From assembly GCA_017590115.1 (NCBI GenBank), contig JAGGNK010012448.1, forward strand, positions 3,872,440 to 3,936,439: a DNA stretch of 64,000 nt, read 5' to 3'. How positions within the stretch are numbered: position 1 is the stretch's first letter; every line of letters begins with the position of its first letter. The position numbers were made by a program, and so were the translations under genes. The DNA comes from Montifringilla adamsi. Taxonomy: Eukaryota > Chordata > Aves > Passeriformes > Passeridae. The notes under the pieces are model-generated. The model was not told the origin of the DNA and did not search any database. It saw only the letters and a program-made list of their open reading frames with translations. This document shows, piece after piece, positions 48,101 to 61,456 of this stretch.

Positions 48101-51100
48101 AATTCAATTTATTTTACTTTTAGGCCCAAAGAGCAGACCAGGTGAGTGCTATGTAACTACCAGAGGACTTCCTGTTATGGGTTAGACAAGAGATAATGGA
48201 TGATTTGTGAGAAAACACTAGGATATGACTATGTGCAAGAGATATGTCATTGTATAAGATGATTGATGTGTGACGCTTAACTTCCTGTTCTTTCAACTTT
48301 CAGATGGAAATGAGCATGCTGATCTGCACTAATCCGTTTGGGAAGTTATCTCAGACTTTTTTGTTTAGTAGAAGTCAGTGTGGATGGGCTTGTTTCAGAA
48401 TTAGATTCTAAAAAGTACAAAGGCAATATTACATTGAATTAATTTTCCACAAGGAAAGATTTTCCCAAACAGTTGTTCCATTTTAGGTAAGCTAGAAATT
48501 TAACTTTCCAGGGAGGAGAGGCCCCTGGTGCCTGTAAAAAGATTTTATTTCAATTTACTGCCAAATCTTTTTACACTGCCTGATGTCATTTATACTGAAT
48601 GCATACGTACTACTTTGCAGGTGAGAGGAGATTTCGTTAGTTGTTTTGGGGAAGTTAGTGGAAAGATTGTATCTTTATTATATTTTAATTTTTTAACTAT
48701 CTGCTGATTTTAGTTCCTTAGAGTGATTTTCATTTAGAGCTTCAGGTTTTGCCTTGGAGGTGCGGGTCTGTTGCCATCCCCCATAAGAAAAAGCACTCAG
48801 ATCTTGTAAGGTATGATTCAAAATGGTACTTCTTAGCAAGACACTCAACTGACCCTATTTATGACAGAGAGAGCAAGCAAGTCACCCCTGACAGTCATTC
48901 AAGCTGTTGCAGGATTTCCTAGCGAGAAAGCAACTCTATTAATAATTTTTCTACTGTGAAAAAAGAAAGTAATTCTCCACAGAATTTCTTGTTAAAACAC
49001 AGGGCTTTACCAACAGCGCTGACTGGGAGCTGCCCACAGGCTCCTCCAGCACCACACAAAGCTGTGGTGGAGGAAGGTGTGTGGCACGGTGTGACATGGC
49101 ACAGTGTGGCTCAGCGCAGCCTGACCACCAGCCTGGCATGCAGCACCTGCTCAGCAGAGCTGTGGTGTGAATCACTGCCTCCTAATTGTGCACTAGTGTC
49201 CCAGCCAAAACTTGCAGTTTCCCCCAAGTACAATATCAAGTCATTTATAATGCTTCACCACTGCTGAGGTGGACAGGAGGGTACAGACAGAATGGCCTAC
49301 TTCTTAAAATGTCAAAACTTCATTGGAACAGTTTCTTCCACCATATCCTGCCATTTTACTATCATTACTTCTTACCAGTTTTTTCTATTCCTCCTTTTGT
49401 CAGCCTTCCTGTTTTCCTGTTTTGGGATTGTTGGGATTTTTTCTATTTTTCTAGTTCCAGTCTATTTATGATTTTATTATACATTATTTTCTCATTCTGT
49501 TTTTCTCAGTATAAATAACAAAATATATTCTTCACCTCCCTTGCCTTTTAGTGCAGTGCCCTGTGATTTTTTGGATGTAGTTTTTTTGGAGGAAGTGGTT
49601 GTCTTCCCATTTGTTTACATTACACTGGCCACAGTAGGGCACTTGGATAAAGTTACACCGAAATCAATAACCCTGTGCTATTTTGCTGCCTTTTACTTCC
49701 TCTGGACAAGTTAATATTTAACTCCAGTAAAAAGTCATATTGAGGATTTTTTTTCATCTTTTTCTCCTCACTGAGTGTCCACTCAGTGTGTGTCCACGGC
49801 CAGGACTCCAGAAAAAGTGAATGGATCTGTGCCGTTTTCTTTTCTATACTATTGTGTTTGCAAGGTTTCCATGGGCTTCCCTAGCCACTTCTCTACTTCA
49901 CATCTAACACTGAATCTTCTGTCCCTTCTTACTGTCTCCCTGCTATGTGAAAAAAAGCAAGTGCTTGTGCTAAGCAGAGTCTCATCACTTGTTCTGCTTT
50001 TCACAGCTTATTTTTAAGACATTTTTGGTCTCTAAGTTAGTGTAGATAATTTCAATTTCCCTAGAAGTCACTGTTTTGCAAGCCTCTGCTGATGTTCTCT
50101 GTCTAACAAAAAAGGTACTGTGTGAATCTTCATAAAATACACTGTAGAGCCACAGGAATTAGATCGCAGCAGAGTCCCAAATCTGCCCAGCAGCTGGACT
50201 CCCTTGTGGCAGAAATAATGTGATAATGTGGACTAAGCAGCTCTGAAACCAGGATTTGCTTATTGAACTGCAGCACTGGAATCAATTCTGTGAGGAAAAA
50301 TGCCAAGGGCCTCTTGACATATACTTAAGTGTTATTTGAGAGTGTTTTATCCAACAGCCTAATCCTTTTTTTGCAGATTTTAATTTAACACCAAGTCTGA
50401 AAATTTATTCTACCGTTTTTATTTTGCCATTTTAAAAATAAAGATAGAGAATCTTCTATCTGGTAACTAGAGATGTTTAAAAGGCAGGGTAGTAAAGGTT
50501 GTTTCTTTTCTCCAGCTGAGGTTTATTTGCATAAGCCTTTTGAGGTTGATAAACTTTCCTTTCTGAAACTATGCAGGGTCCAGGCTCCTGTAACTTGCAT
50601 TGCTTTGTTGTGTTTTCCTGACTTCTCCTGCCTGGCATTCTTCAGATGTCAGTTCTTGAGACTTGCAATCACTCTGAGCCACTCTTCCAGCTTAGCAGTG
50701 GGCCTCTGATATTGATTAGTTTGTACCACAACCTCAGAGAAAGATAAAAGGAATGTGGTGTCAGACAAGCCCAGTGACACTTCCTCCTTAGCAGTTACAA
50801 AGTGTAAATAGCATGCAGTATCTGCACAAAGATCTGCAAACATCAGTGAAGATGTACACAGTGGGCTGCATTTAAAATGTTTTCCCAAAGGGATGTTGGC
50901 ATTATGTGCCTGATTCCCTATCTGAGATTAGCACAAAGCTACATAAACCTCATGAACAGCCAGCACAGGAAATTACCAACTGCATGGGGCTGGCCAAGGC
51001 AGCAGAGAGTATGGAGAAGAGTTTGTCTTTAACCCACTTGGAATTACAGAACTGCTGACTTCTTCTGAGAAGAGATCAAATTCTTGCATAGACAATGACC

Positions 51101-52836
51101 TGTATTTCTCATTCTTTCAAAAAATGAATGTGTGTGCTGTTCTCACACAGGGAGGGGAAGAAAAGGAAAGCCTTCTGAGCGTGCTTACGGCATATGTCTT
51201 TGTTCAGACTTTAAAACTAATCAGTTGCTGGACTGTACTGTATGGTCTGAGTCAGATGGGAGATGTGTAAATGCACATGTGAAGGATCAAAGATAAGATG
51301 GTGATGGAAACAAGATGCCTCTAATTTGAGGTGTGGTGGGGCGTGGATGTAATTTTGAACATAACTATTCAGTGTACCACATTAGGTGCTTTCATTTCTT
51401 TTTAAGAATTGTCCTAGGCTAGCAGCATGAAATATTAATTGTATCATAGTCCTTTCCTACAGTTTTGGCAGTAGCAAATATGGGAAAGAAAATTTGAGCC
51501 AATGCTGTTAAGGTTAAAAAACTGGTCACTTTTTGTTGCTGATATTTTTCCTTCCATTACCTTTGCCAACAAATGACACAGAGCACTCAGCAGAAACTGA
51601 AATAATTTTGGTAGAGTAATTTTTCCTTTTTTTACCCAGCAGTTAAAGAGAGTAGCACTTAGCAAACATAAACCAAGTACTGCCTTCTGCCAAAAGCCAT
51701 TTACACTACTATAACCCCCATGCCTTTATATAAATAATAATACCACTGCTGATATATTCTGATGTACAAACTTTAAGACAAGATTTTCCTTGGGATTGTT
51801 CGACTATATATCAGAGAGTAAATTCCCATCAAAGGTCTCTATAATGTGGTTTCTCAGTCTAAACTATTTTACATATCAGCTTCTGTCCAAAGAGATGGCA
51901 AGCTACACAATCAAGCAAGTATCTAGCCTTTCTTACAGTTGTTCATAAAAGTACCTTACAAGTCCAGACATACAGACTTTCTGGAGGAAGATGGAGTACA
52001 CATGAAAATAATTACACAAAACAGAATTGCTTTCCTACAGTTCATTATCACAGCTACTTTGATGAAGTAGCAACTTCATCATTATAGCTACTAAACAATA
52101 TTTAAGTAGCCAAAAGCCAAATACCTTCTTAGAGACATATATAGAAGATTGACTTGCTTGTGCACATTCTTCTTCGTGTCTAAAGTGAGATTTGTACAAG
52201 TGCAGACTCATTTTCCTTCTAACTGCGCTCCAAGAAAGAATGAGGAAATATTTCCTATAATCCCATTGTTGTATCTCACAAATGGATTAGTTCATGGCTT
52301 CATTTGGTGGTGTGAGCAAAGCCAGATGGTTGTTACAACAGAACCAGAAAGTGCTATGTGTCTTCATTCATCAAAAAAATCCCTACTATTCCCAGTTCTT
52401 CTGGGCTATGTGAGCCTCTGAAATGTGACTGCCAGTAATGGGGAGATACCATCACATTACGTGCAGCAAGCAACCTGGGCCTCTCAGAGTGAAACTGTCA
52501 TTCATGTAAGCAATCATTTGACACAATTTAATCCCAGACAGATATGGCAGTATTCTTGTGAAAGGAATACTGAGTTAAAAATAAGATAACAGGTGAAAAC
52601 CAATATGCTGGGACTTTGTGGGGACTGATACTTGTGGGGTGACAAAGTGGATACATGCAACATGGGAAAATGAGTTACAGCAAACCTCTGGTATTACATA
52701 TTATTTAAAACATTTGGTTTGTAAGTAATAGGTTATCTGACTCTGAAAATATTTTTCTTTGGCTCTTACTTTTCTGGAGTAGTTTTGTAAGAACACAGGA
52801 AAAGAGTTATATGGAATGATGTGGAATGCAGCAGGT

Positions 52837-53595
52837 CTCCCAACTCAATCCCCTGCCCAAAACAGGCTTAGCTGTGGGGTCAGACATGGTTGCTCAGGGC
52901 TTTGTCTCACTGGGGTTTGAAGTCCATGAAGGACAGAGGTGGTACAGCCTCTCCAGGTAGCATGTCCCACTGTTTAATTACCATGCCATGGAGATTCCTG
53001 AGGCCTGCTTTCTCTAGCTGAAAACTCTCCTGTTTCTACTTGTGGCAACTATTGTAAAAAAATCCTAGCCCCCTGTAACCTCCCTGTAGGCCGAGCAGAC
53101 ACCTTGAAGCTGCCCTCCTCCCATCCAGCTTGCTGCCTTTTCTCCCAGTGTCTGCTGAAGTCTTACTCATGTACAACCAGGGCAGCATCAGCTACCGCTC
53201 TTGCCTCATCCACAAACCCAACCACTTTGTCATAGATGATCACCAGATCAGACATCACTTAGTCAGTCTCCATCTTCTGCCTTGTGTGCTTGTATTTGCC
53301 TAAGGGTTCTTGCTTCACAGATGCTTTCCCCAGGAGCTGAAAATGAGACAATCAGCCTGCAGTTCCTCATTGTTCCATTTGCCCTTCCTTTAGATGGGTA
53401 CAATGTCTGTTTTACCTTGGCCATTTGGGGCCTTCTCCAGTCTCTATGATTCTTCAGAGCTGAAGGAGAACAGCCTTTTGAGGATGCCAGACAGCATCCT
53501 CAGCACCCTTGGGTGCAGACCAGCTGGGCTTGCAGGCACGGGTATGTTGACAGCTCACTTGAAAGCCACCAAGTACCTCATAATCTGTCACTAAA
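52837..53595 (-). mobile_element. CR1 LINE fragment, reverse orientation, with ORF2-derived part
   Basis: The left part (CCAACTCAATCCCCTGCCC, TGCTCAGGGCTTTGTCTCAC, GAGGTGGTACAGCCTCTCCA, GTCCCACTGTTTAATTACCA) is the reversed CR1 3' region. Further right, TTGTCATAGATGATCACCAG, CAGCCTGCAGTTCCT, CCATTTGGGGCCTTCTCCAG and GGGTGCAGACCAGCTGGGC correspond to the reversed reverse-transcriptase-proximal part. The reading frame is destroyed. The rightmost boundary is approximate. Confidence 0.78.
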
Positions 53596-54723
53596 TCACT
53601 GCCCTCCCTCAAGCAGCTGGTTCAAATATGCTTTTTAACATCCACTGGCTGTAAAGCAACAGGTGACTGTAGCATCTTGGAAAGAGCTGTGTGAAGTGTT
53701 CTGATATTTTGATTGTCATTCTGTTCTGCTCTGTCACTTTCTTTTCAGTGTTTTCTGCTCTTAGCATATTTCCAATTTTTCGAGAGACTGTTCCAGTCTG
53801 TGTCATTCATTTTAGGATTGTGAAAGTAGCCTTGTGGAGGATTTTCCCACATTTAAAAAATTTTAATGTTAGGAAGATGCTCAGTTGATGGAAATAGGTT
53901 TGTGTTCTCATTTCATCCAAATTAACTGAAGTACATGAATTACATGGTTGCACTGCCAGTCTGGCAGATTTAGAATTTTCTGAAAATTCTTCAGGCTACT
54001 AGTAAAAATTCAACCTTCAAAGGTCAAGTCCTCTATATTGATGGCAGATTTGGACACATTAATAGGTAAAAGCAATGTGACTTCAAAAATAAAATCCTAG
54101 CAGAATGTAGTTTGCCAAATAAAAGGCAGACATGCAAAAGCAGTTACTCCTAAGAGTGTCTGACATGCTGAATTTACTAAAAAATTAATCTAAAAATAGC
54201 TACCAAGTTGAGAAACAGAGTCACCCCTCACATGCTAGATCTAATTAATCTGAAACTAGTTTCCCTGAAACTTCACTTTGTACCTTGGCCAGCTGAAGTA
54301 ATGTTTAGAAGGTCTCTTAGTGTTTCTTTCACATGTGCCCTCTCTTCACAGATCATGGCAGGAGGAGAAAAGAAGGTAGGAAAATCTGAAGGAGGCAGGG
54401 GTGGGAGAAGTCTTGTGTTTTAAGGAAGGAGAAAGCCCATGAGACTGGAGATACTGGGACTGGAGGAACAGACCTCCTTCTCTGTGCCCTCAGTTACTTG
54501 TGTAACTAAGGCAGGCAGAAATGTTTAAAAACCAACAAAGGAAAATGGTTTGAGTAATTGCTGTGAAAACAAAGTGAAGTTTCTCTTTGGCCTTCTGATT
54601 TTGGTCATTTGAAGAGAACAAGAGCTCTCCAAAGGTCTGTTGCCCTAGGGAGCTGTGACATTATCTCAGTGAAATATTTTGTTTGCAGGGTTTCCTGGCA
54701 TAGCAGCTATTTGAATTAAATTT

Positions 54724-54763
54724 AGGGGGGAGGGAGGAAGAAGAGAGAGAGAGGGAAGAGTAT
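54724..54763. repeat. Purine-rich (G/A) tract
   Basis: About 40 bases of only G and A on the + strand, with a GA dinucleotide core. Simple sequence; no element assigned. Confidence 0.75.
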
Positions 54764-56882
54764 GTGTGGTACTTGTATTTTGCCTTCTATTAGAAGTGCT
54801 TGAAGAAGATATAAATTAATTGTGTAGTCTGGATATTTATTTTTTCATTGCTCTCTCATTGCTGTCTTGTTGCTGAGGATTTATATATCTCACAGGCAGC
54901 AGCTGCTCAGTGCTACAGTGCCACAGGCACAGCAGAAAGAGTGAATGCTTTTGGTCTCACTCTCACAATTTAGGTTCACCTGCATTTGCTCTGGTGTAAA
55001 ATCAAATCCCTTCTACTCTTGGGGGCCCCTGTACCAACAGGAATTGAATGTGCCAGGATGCAAGGCTTACAAGGCTTATCATATGTTAACTCTTAAGAGC
55101 ACCTCCTTGTTCTGCATGCCCAGCAAAGACATGCCAGGTGGGTAACATCACTGCTTGGTATGTTGTTAAAAACAGGTTTGCTATTTCTGTAGAACTTGAA
55201 AAGGCTTAAAGGGTGGCTTGGACTAACTCAAAATTAAGGTCAACAGCATTTCAACTCCTGCTTGTAGATGAGGTATTACAAAATCATCCTAATAATCTAA
55301 TGGTTCAAAGGGGTAATTTAACTGCCTAGTGAAAGCAACATGTTTAATTAACAACAGTCTGTTGTTAGACGAGATTATGAGCATTACCTACAGACCTGTC
55401 ATGTGCACTCTTCCAGTACATTTTCCATACTAACATGATTTCACATCAACACTGGGGATTCTCTGTTTCCAGCATCACTAAAGCAATTCACACAGCTCTT
55501 GCCAAAATATACTAAAGACTCACTCATAACTGTTGATGCTAAGCCACAATTTTCACTTTCCCTATCACACACCAGTTAGTAGACTACACTTTGAAGCCTT
55601 ATGACTATTCCTGCTCCCCATCGCCATGTGTATCAAAGGCACGTTGTCTGAAAGGAAGAGAGATAAAGGGTTTTGATTATGGATAAACTGTATCATCAAA
55701 GATACAGAAGATTTTAGTAATTAAACATTTTCTTCTAAAAGATTCCTGAAATATTACTTCTTTAAATGTGAGAATTAAGGGGGTCATGTCCCTAAAAATT
55801 TTTTAAAAAAAAGATATGCAAGATTAATATGTTTTCATGGTACAGAATTAAACACTGTTAGTTGTATGTGAGTAGATCTCCCAAAAGGCTATGTTTCCAA
55901 GTCCAAAGGAAATACTTTTTTAAAAACACAGCTAGATCTGTATCTGTCAGAAAGAGTTCCAGTATCCTGTCTTGGAGTAGGTGACATGGATTTTAAAAGA
56001 TGGCATCTGCTCAAGGCCCATCCTGACATGTTATTAGCAGAATTTTTTTCATCTTTTACACAACTTAATCATTTTCTTAGGAAATTTCAAAAGCATCAGT
56101 TTTTTTTGAAGAAAACAATATATTTTTAAATATGCTGTTTTACTTCAAGGATTTGGTTTTCTTAACTTTTTCTTGTCAAGCTATCTATTATAGATACAGA
56201 AAACAAACTAAAACAAATACTGTCAGATTCTAGAAGAATGCAACCATGTTTAAGACTCCAAACTGCAAAGCTCAGTTTGAGAAGCACAGTATTTAAATGA
56301 GGGCACTGAGCAGAGTATTTCCCACTTTGAAGATGCTGTACCTAAGGCACGGCAAATAAGGCAGACAATAATACAAGCACAGACATCTGTATGAAGAACT
56401 GTCAGATCCAGAACAGGGAAGAGGGTAAAAAAAAAAACAGGTGAAAAAATAAAGGAGGGGGAGGGAGGAAGGAGGAACCAAGAAGAAAAAATATCCAAAC
56501 TATTATCTGTATGCTAAGAATGTATGCAAAACTGACTCATTTCAGCTATAAAACAGAAGAATTAGGATACATATTCCAGAAAGATACAGTAACATCCTGA
56601 AACAACTTAAATGATCAGATTAGTCAGATTCTTAAAAACTGAGCAAGCATATCTGGAAAAAGTCTGCTGGCTTGATTTGAAATGCAAAAACATAATCTAA
56701 CGGTTTTTGCTTTTCATGTCTGTTAAGGACCTGGAAGGCTGTTGTCTGTCAAAAGCAGGTTACTGTTAATTTATCACACTGTAGTCTAGGGCACTAAAAT
56801 GCACCAAAATGATCCATTGAAAAGAAGATAATTTGAAAACTGTGAAAACTTACCTAGATTACTGAAATGTTAAGCTAACATC

Positions 56883-56929
56883 AATAGTATTGTTAGATGG
56901 AATAGATGAATAGTATTGTTAGCTGGAAT
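56883..56929. repeat. 21-bp direct repeat pair
   Basis: AATAGTATTGTTAGATGGAA(T) at 56883-56903 recurs at 56909-56929 with one A-to-C change, separated by 5 bp. A local tandem duplication. Confidence 0.9.
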
Positions 56930-57795
56930 TTGGAAGCCATTTTACATTACAAAATTTTCCTTATTTAAGTTAACTGAAGAGGTACTCCCTACATTATTAG
57001 CTCTACTAGTTATTCAACAACTAAAAGAAAACCACCACTATCATTTTCAAAAAAAGAAGACAAATTTAAAAAGTGAAGTATTGTGGCAGAAGTTATATTA
57101 AATCATGTTTATTACTTTTAATAACTGTTGCAGCAATTCAGAGCTGGCAACAGTGCTGAATCTGGAGGGATTAAATCCTCCTGATCAGCATAGTACATGT
57201 ATATTGAACTATCTCTTCTTTCATTTTTGCCTTGTACTGCATTCATGTTATGACCTAGGTCAATTTTTAATTGTCAGACCACTTGAAAATGCACCAAGTA
57301 ATGGTGATCTGACTGGTGACCTTGATTATAACGGAAGTGTTGTAGGTTTTCTGTCATTTTTTTCTTGTGCTCGATAGGAAGGAGCAAGAGCCAAACACAT
57401 GCTCCCTTGTCAAACCAAACCTCAGGCAGGCAAGAGATAAAAGCACAAGTATTAGGTTTCTGGGATCAAATCATCCTTTGATCCTAAAGGCTTTCTGCCT
57501 GGAGATCCTTAGTATTACGGGATACTCTGTTACCACAGTTATCATCACTAAACCAAGTAAATGGTGGTTGTTATTATTATTAATGCCACTCAAAATGCTT
57601 ATGTGTTAAGTGGGGACTGAACTAGAGCAGTGTCTTCAATGCACTGAGCTCTTTTAGAAAGCTCTGCTATGAAAAGAAATTATATTAGGGGACTTAGCAT
57701 ACATTGTACTTCAGCCACAATTTCAGTGGCTACTCATTGCTTCCCAGCAATGGTGGTCAGCTGAACTGAGAAACTGAACCAGCTTTAAACCACTG

Positions 57796-57833
57796 AAAAA
57801 AAAAATTAAAAAGAAAGAAAGAAAAAAAAAAAA
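57796..57833. repeat. A-rich tract with AAAG repeats
   Basis: Runs of A interrupted by TT and then three AAAG units. It could be an old poly-A tail or simple sequence; no retroposed body was seen beside it. Confidence 0.8.
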
Positions 57834-59248
57834 GGTTATTCAGTAGGCAGAATGCAAACCAGTTTCCCTCCGAGCTGCCCACAGGATGACAGGATCATGG
57901 TGTGAAGGCTGGTGTAAGCTGGGTATGTGACTTGGGCATCTAAATTCTACCAGAGCAGGGTGACTGTTCTCTAGTTGGTTTTAGAGGGTTTTTTTTTTTT
58001 TTTGTAGTTCACTTTTCCCAGAAGAAATTCTTCCTTATCTTATGGCAAATGTATCCTAAACAGCTATGCTCTCTTACTTTTCCTTCTGTACAGAAGATAC
58101 AATGAGCATACACAGGATCGCTCTTCACTCCATCTAAACAGTAATATTTGAAGCATCTAATCAAGCAGCATCTTCGCTACCTATAGTAATAGTACTATTA
58201 ACAACAGAAACACAGACAGGGTATTACACAAATGATTAATTACAAAGCAGGCTGAAAGAGGTAGGGTAAAAATGCTCTAACTGACAAGTAGATTTCAAGC
58301 AACTGAGTCAGCAGTCCATCCGCTGCACAGAATATTTTATTATTTACCATCACTTTTTCAGTCTTTTTGAACTAGCAGTTCTGGTATCATAGAAGATATT
58401 TTTGCAGATTGTTTTTAAGTGCAAATTCTTAAAAACTGCTTTCTGCTGAAAATTACTTCCTCAAAATTCCCAGAACTGTATGCAGTGAAGTTTGTTGTAA
58501 CTTGTGCAAAGGTGGTAAAGCACAACTGTCTACAAGAGCATTCTTGTAGAAAAGTCAGAGGGTGGGGAAGACAGGGTATTTCCCTCAACTGCCTTGCTCA
58601 CAGGCTTTAATTACCTGTTAATGTGAAAGTTTCTGAAAACTCCCTGAACAGCTTTCAGGTGGTTCTGAAGGCAGAGACTGGCAGAAACAGGCTCCATTTC
58701 AGATTAAACTTCTTGCATCCCTAGCTGTTTGCATGATCAACAGCAAGCAGCCTTTGTGTTAATGTCTAAGTAGGAGAAACTTCAGAACAAACTGCCTTTG
58801 TAAGAAACACATGCTGCAGTTACAGCAACAGCTCACAAATAAAAAAAAATAGACTGTTTTGCCATTTGCTGATACTTGTAATGAAGTACCTGCCATCTCA
58901 GGAATGAGACAGCTGCCAGTATGCATGACAAACCTGAATTGATACAGAAGGAAATAATATTTTCCCTCACAGTGTCCTCTTCTTTCATCCCCAAGCTTCT
59001 GTGCCACACTGTAGCAGCTAAACTAAGCAATGGCCTAATTTGAATTAAAATCAGATTAACAAATTAAACCTAAACAAGCACAGACACATGAACAAATGAC
59101 CATACATAGGTAAGGTAGGGCTTATCTTCAGTCATGTATGGAAAACCATACCAAAAATATCTTTGGCCTTCATCATTAGGAGTTATTTGTGGTATTTTTA
59201 GGGGGGACTTCAATTGTAGGAAGAGACAATATCATTTAAAAAAATAAT

Positions 59249-59254
59249 TTTATT
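59249..59254 (-). terminator. GCNT1: Candidate GCNT1 polyadenylation signal
   Basis: The + strand TTTATT reads AATAAA on the - strand, about 0.9 kb past the GCNT1 stop. Other - strand AATAAA motifs further left (for example 58336-58341) could give longer UTRs. Chosen only because it is the nearest clear one. Confidence 0.3.
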
Positions 59255-60149
59255 TTTTTCATACTCAGTGTTAAAATAATCTGGAATGCAAGTTGAGCTT
59301 GACAGAAAGCAGAAACCAGCAGTTCCATCAGCAATATTTAGCCACTACTGCAGTTCCTTTAAGTTTTGAGAAACTTCAGCGATTTTGGATACAAAAGCAA
59401 AACTCCCCATACAGTAAGAAATGTAAAATTACAAGTCTAAATCTCATCAGGCACAAAACTGAAGTTTCCCTGAGAAGAAGTAATTACAAACTAGTGTATA
59501 AACTTTATATCACAATATCAGGGTGCTTTAAGAATACAAAAGAATTGAATTCTTTAATACTCCATGCTGAAGACAAAATTTTCAGGAGCATTAAGAATTA
59601 CATGTAACAGAACTGCAGCAAGCAGATCTAAGTAAAATAGTAACAGCTGGCTTTGCATATCCCCTTTTGCATACCTTTTAGATAATTTCTAATGTTATAT
59701 ACCTGAGATCTTTTAGTATTCAGTATGAAGTGCAGTCCAGCTGCTTTGTACCCCACCCCTTCATCTTTCTCTTCCAGCTAGCATTACATTCATGGGAAAA
59801 AAAATTGAGAATAACCATGAACAACATGCGTTTTCTATGCCTTAAAACAGTTTAGCCAAAGGAAGTCCATTAATTATATCTTCTAGATAATAAATATTCC
59901 AAATAGTTGGCTTTCCAAAAACTGCTGTCTGATTTTGTACCTAAAGCTCCAAACTTGAGTGTGCCAGAAGGCATACTCAAGACACGTTTTCTCCCCCTTG
60001 TCCATGGACAAGGCAGGGCATGAGCAGCACCACACCAACATGGTGAGAGTCATTATACCCATTATCAGCACCACCACGATTGCTGTAACATGTTAAAGTA
60101 TGTTGCAGTAGAATATGTGTACCTATGTTTCCTAAGAGGAGCAGACGTT
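59255..60149 (-). other. GCNT1: Probable GCNT1 3'UTR
   Basis: Non-coding sequence directly after the GCNT1 stop on the - strand. No repeat was recognised. Its left limit depends on which polyadenylation signal is used. Confidence 0.5.
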
Positions 60150-61430
60150 TCAGTTCTTTTGCAGATACAGAGCTTTGTGCCGCAAATACTCTTCCAAACA
60201 TTTCACTGCAAAAGGGTCGACATCAGTGTCAAACTTATTAGCAAATAAGTGGTGGTTTCGTAGCATCCAGTTCAAGTCTCCTACTCCAAAAACACAGACA
60301 GAGCGAATGTGAACTCCACTGCATGGTGGGTAGGGTGCACCTTTGGACACATCACCTTCAAAGTACTGCCATTTGACAAACCTGGCCAGGGCATTCATGT
60401 CAGAAACATCATACTTGTCACTGGAAGAAAACGCGCCTGGGACTTCAGGGATTCTTTGAATTGTTGCCCACAGGTACTCATCTGGGCTGTAAGTATCCTT
60501 CGCCCACTCAATGAATTTAAGTATTTTGCTGTTTTCTAGTACATATTCTACAAAGCTCCTGCTAACTACAAAATAGGCACTGCCAGAAAAAACTGGAGTA
60601 CTGAGAGGTGGTAGTTGTTTGTCTATGCCTGTGTTCTTTATTTTACCATCAATAATCTCATGGTGTTTCTTCCACCTTACTTCTTTATAAACAGGCATTT
60701 TTTCTGTTTCCAAGCTGTTTTCACCCTTAAGGGCTTTTAATTTCTCTACTATTTCCTTGTTGGTCTTTATAGGAAAGTCCATACCACATAGGTTTATTAG
60801 GTATTTCCAGTTTGAACTTCTTCTGTGGAGATCTTTCATGCAATTAATGTCGGCCTGCACTCTGCTCCATGAAGCATATACCACACTCTCTAACTGGCTG
60901 GAAATAAAGACATTATCAAAACATGAGACTATTCCCTTCACAGCAGCAAAAAAGGATTCTGGAGACTTTTTGTCTACATGAATGCAGTAAAAATTCTGTG
61001 GAGCATAGATTGATCTTAGAAGTCTATCAAGCATCTCAATTTTGTGATAAACCACTATTGAGTAAGCAATTGGAAATTCTGCTTCCTCGTTACTGAGAGG
61101 TTCCATAATGTATTTCCTAGTCTTGGTGAAGGAGGCACAGTCTGCAGTCATGTTAATATAATCATCTGTTGTTAGTCTGGGGCGTTTCTTAAATGACACT
61201 GATAATGCCTCAAGCTGTACCTTTTGTATTTCTTCTATATCCCCCTCAATTATCTTGGTGCAGTTAACATCGCTAATAGGATCTTCTTTTGTTAGCTCCA
61301 GATGTCTCCGATTTAGGAAGTCTTCTTTCTGGTTAACTTTCAAAACTGAAATTATTACTAAAATGAGAGTTAGACCCAAGAAAATCCTGAAGCGTGAGTT
61401 GTAGCAAAACCGTAATTTCCTCTTCAGCAT
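60150..61430 (-). CDS. GCNT1: Core 2 beta-1,6-N-acetylglucosaminyltransferase (C2GnT-1)
   Basis: A Golgi type II membrane enzyme. It transfers GlcNAc from UDP-GlcNAc in beta-1,6 linkage to the GalNAc of core 1 (Gal-beta-1,3-GalNAc), making branched core 2 O-glycans. The 426 residues (human enzyme 428) lie in one uninterrupted exon, as in mammals. Visible parts: a short basic cytoplasmic tail (1-12), membrane anchor about 15-31, stem, and a GT14 catalytic domain from about 120. Nine luminal Cys (57, 98, 149, 170, 197, 215, 370, 379, 411) match the conserved set, and two N-glycosylation sequons, N56-CT and N93-MT, are kept. SPDEYLWAT holds the expected catalytic Glu318 (mouse Glu320). GCNT3 and GCNT4 were considered; the FPIAYSIVV.HKIEMLDRLL block, the length and the PRUNE2 neighbour favour GCNT1. 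The start aligns with the mammalian start. Nothing suggests loss of function. Confidence 0.97.
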   Translation of the reverse strand: MLKRKLRFCYNSRFRIFLGLTLILVIISVLKVNQKEDFLNRRHLELTKEDPISDVNCTKIIEGDIEEIQKVQLEALSVSFKKRPRLTTDDYINMTADCASFTKTRKYIMEPLSNEEAEFPIAYSIVVYHKIEMLDRLLRSIYAPQNFYCIHVDKKSPESFFAAVKGIVSCFDNVFISSQLESVVYASWSRVQADINCMKDLHRRSSNWKYLINLCGMDFPIKTNKEIVEKLKALKGENSLETEKMPVYKEVRWKKHHEIIDGKIKNTGIDKQLPPLSTPVFSGSAYFVVSRSFVEYVLENSKILKFIEWAKDTYSPDEYLWATIQRIPEVPGAFSSSDKYDVSDMNALARFVKWQYFEGDVSKGAPYPPCSGVHIRSVCVFGVGDLNWMLRNHHLFANKFDTDVDPFAVKCLEEYLRHKALYLQKN

Positions 61431-61456
61431 TTCAAATACCAGGTAGCTTTGCAGGG
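61431..61456 (-). other. GCNT1: GCNT1 5' leader part of the coding exon
   Basis: On the - strand a T9 run and AG (61458-61457) precede CCCTGCAAAGC, a plausible acceptor 26 bases before the ATG. Mammalian GCNT1 likewise has its coding exon spliced to non-coding 5' exons. The initiator context is GAA-ATG-C: purine at -3 but no G at +4. Confidence 0.6.

Larger units (their letters stand above)
33682..59248. other. Intergenic region between PRUNE2 and GCNT1
   Basis: About 25 kb with no ORF that looks conserved and no spliced gene I can support. It contains an LTR split by a CR1, an intact-ended solo LTR, three further CR1 fragments and several simple repeats (listed separately). The remainder, including 36809-42942, 45171-52836 and 53596-57795, is unassigned AT-rich sequence. 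Both gene ends may extend into the margins through long UTRs. Confidence 0.7.

Noticed and set aside
60150..61430. Assignment to GCNT3, which in mammals lies near BNIP2
   Set aside because: The residues around both N-glycosylation sites, the length and the tail match GCNT1, and the neighbour is PRUNE2, not BNIP2.
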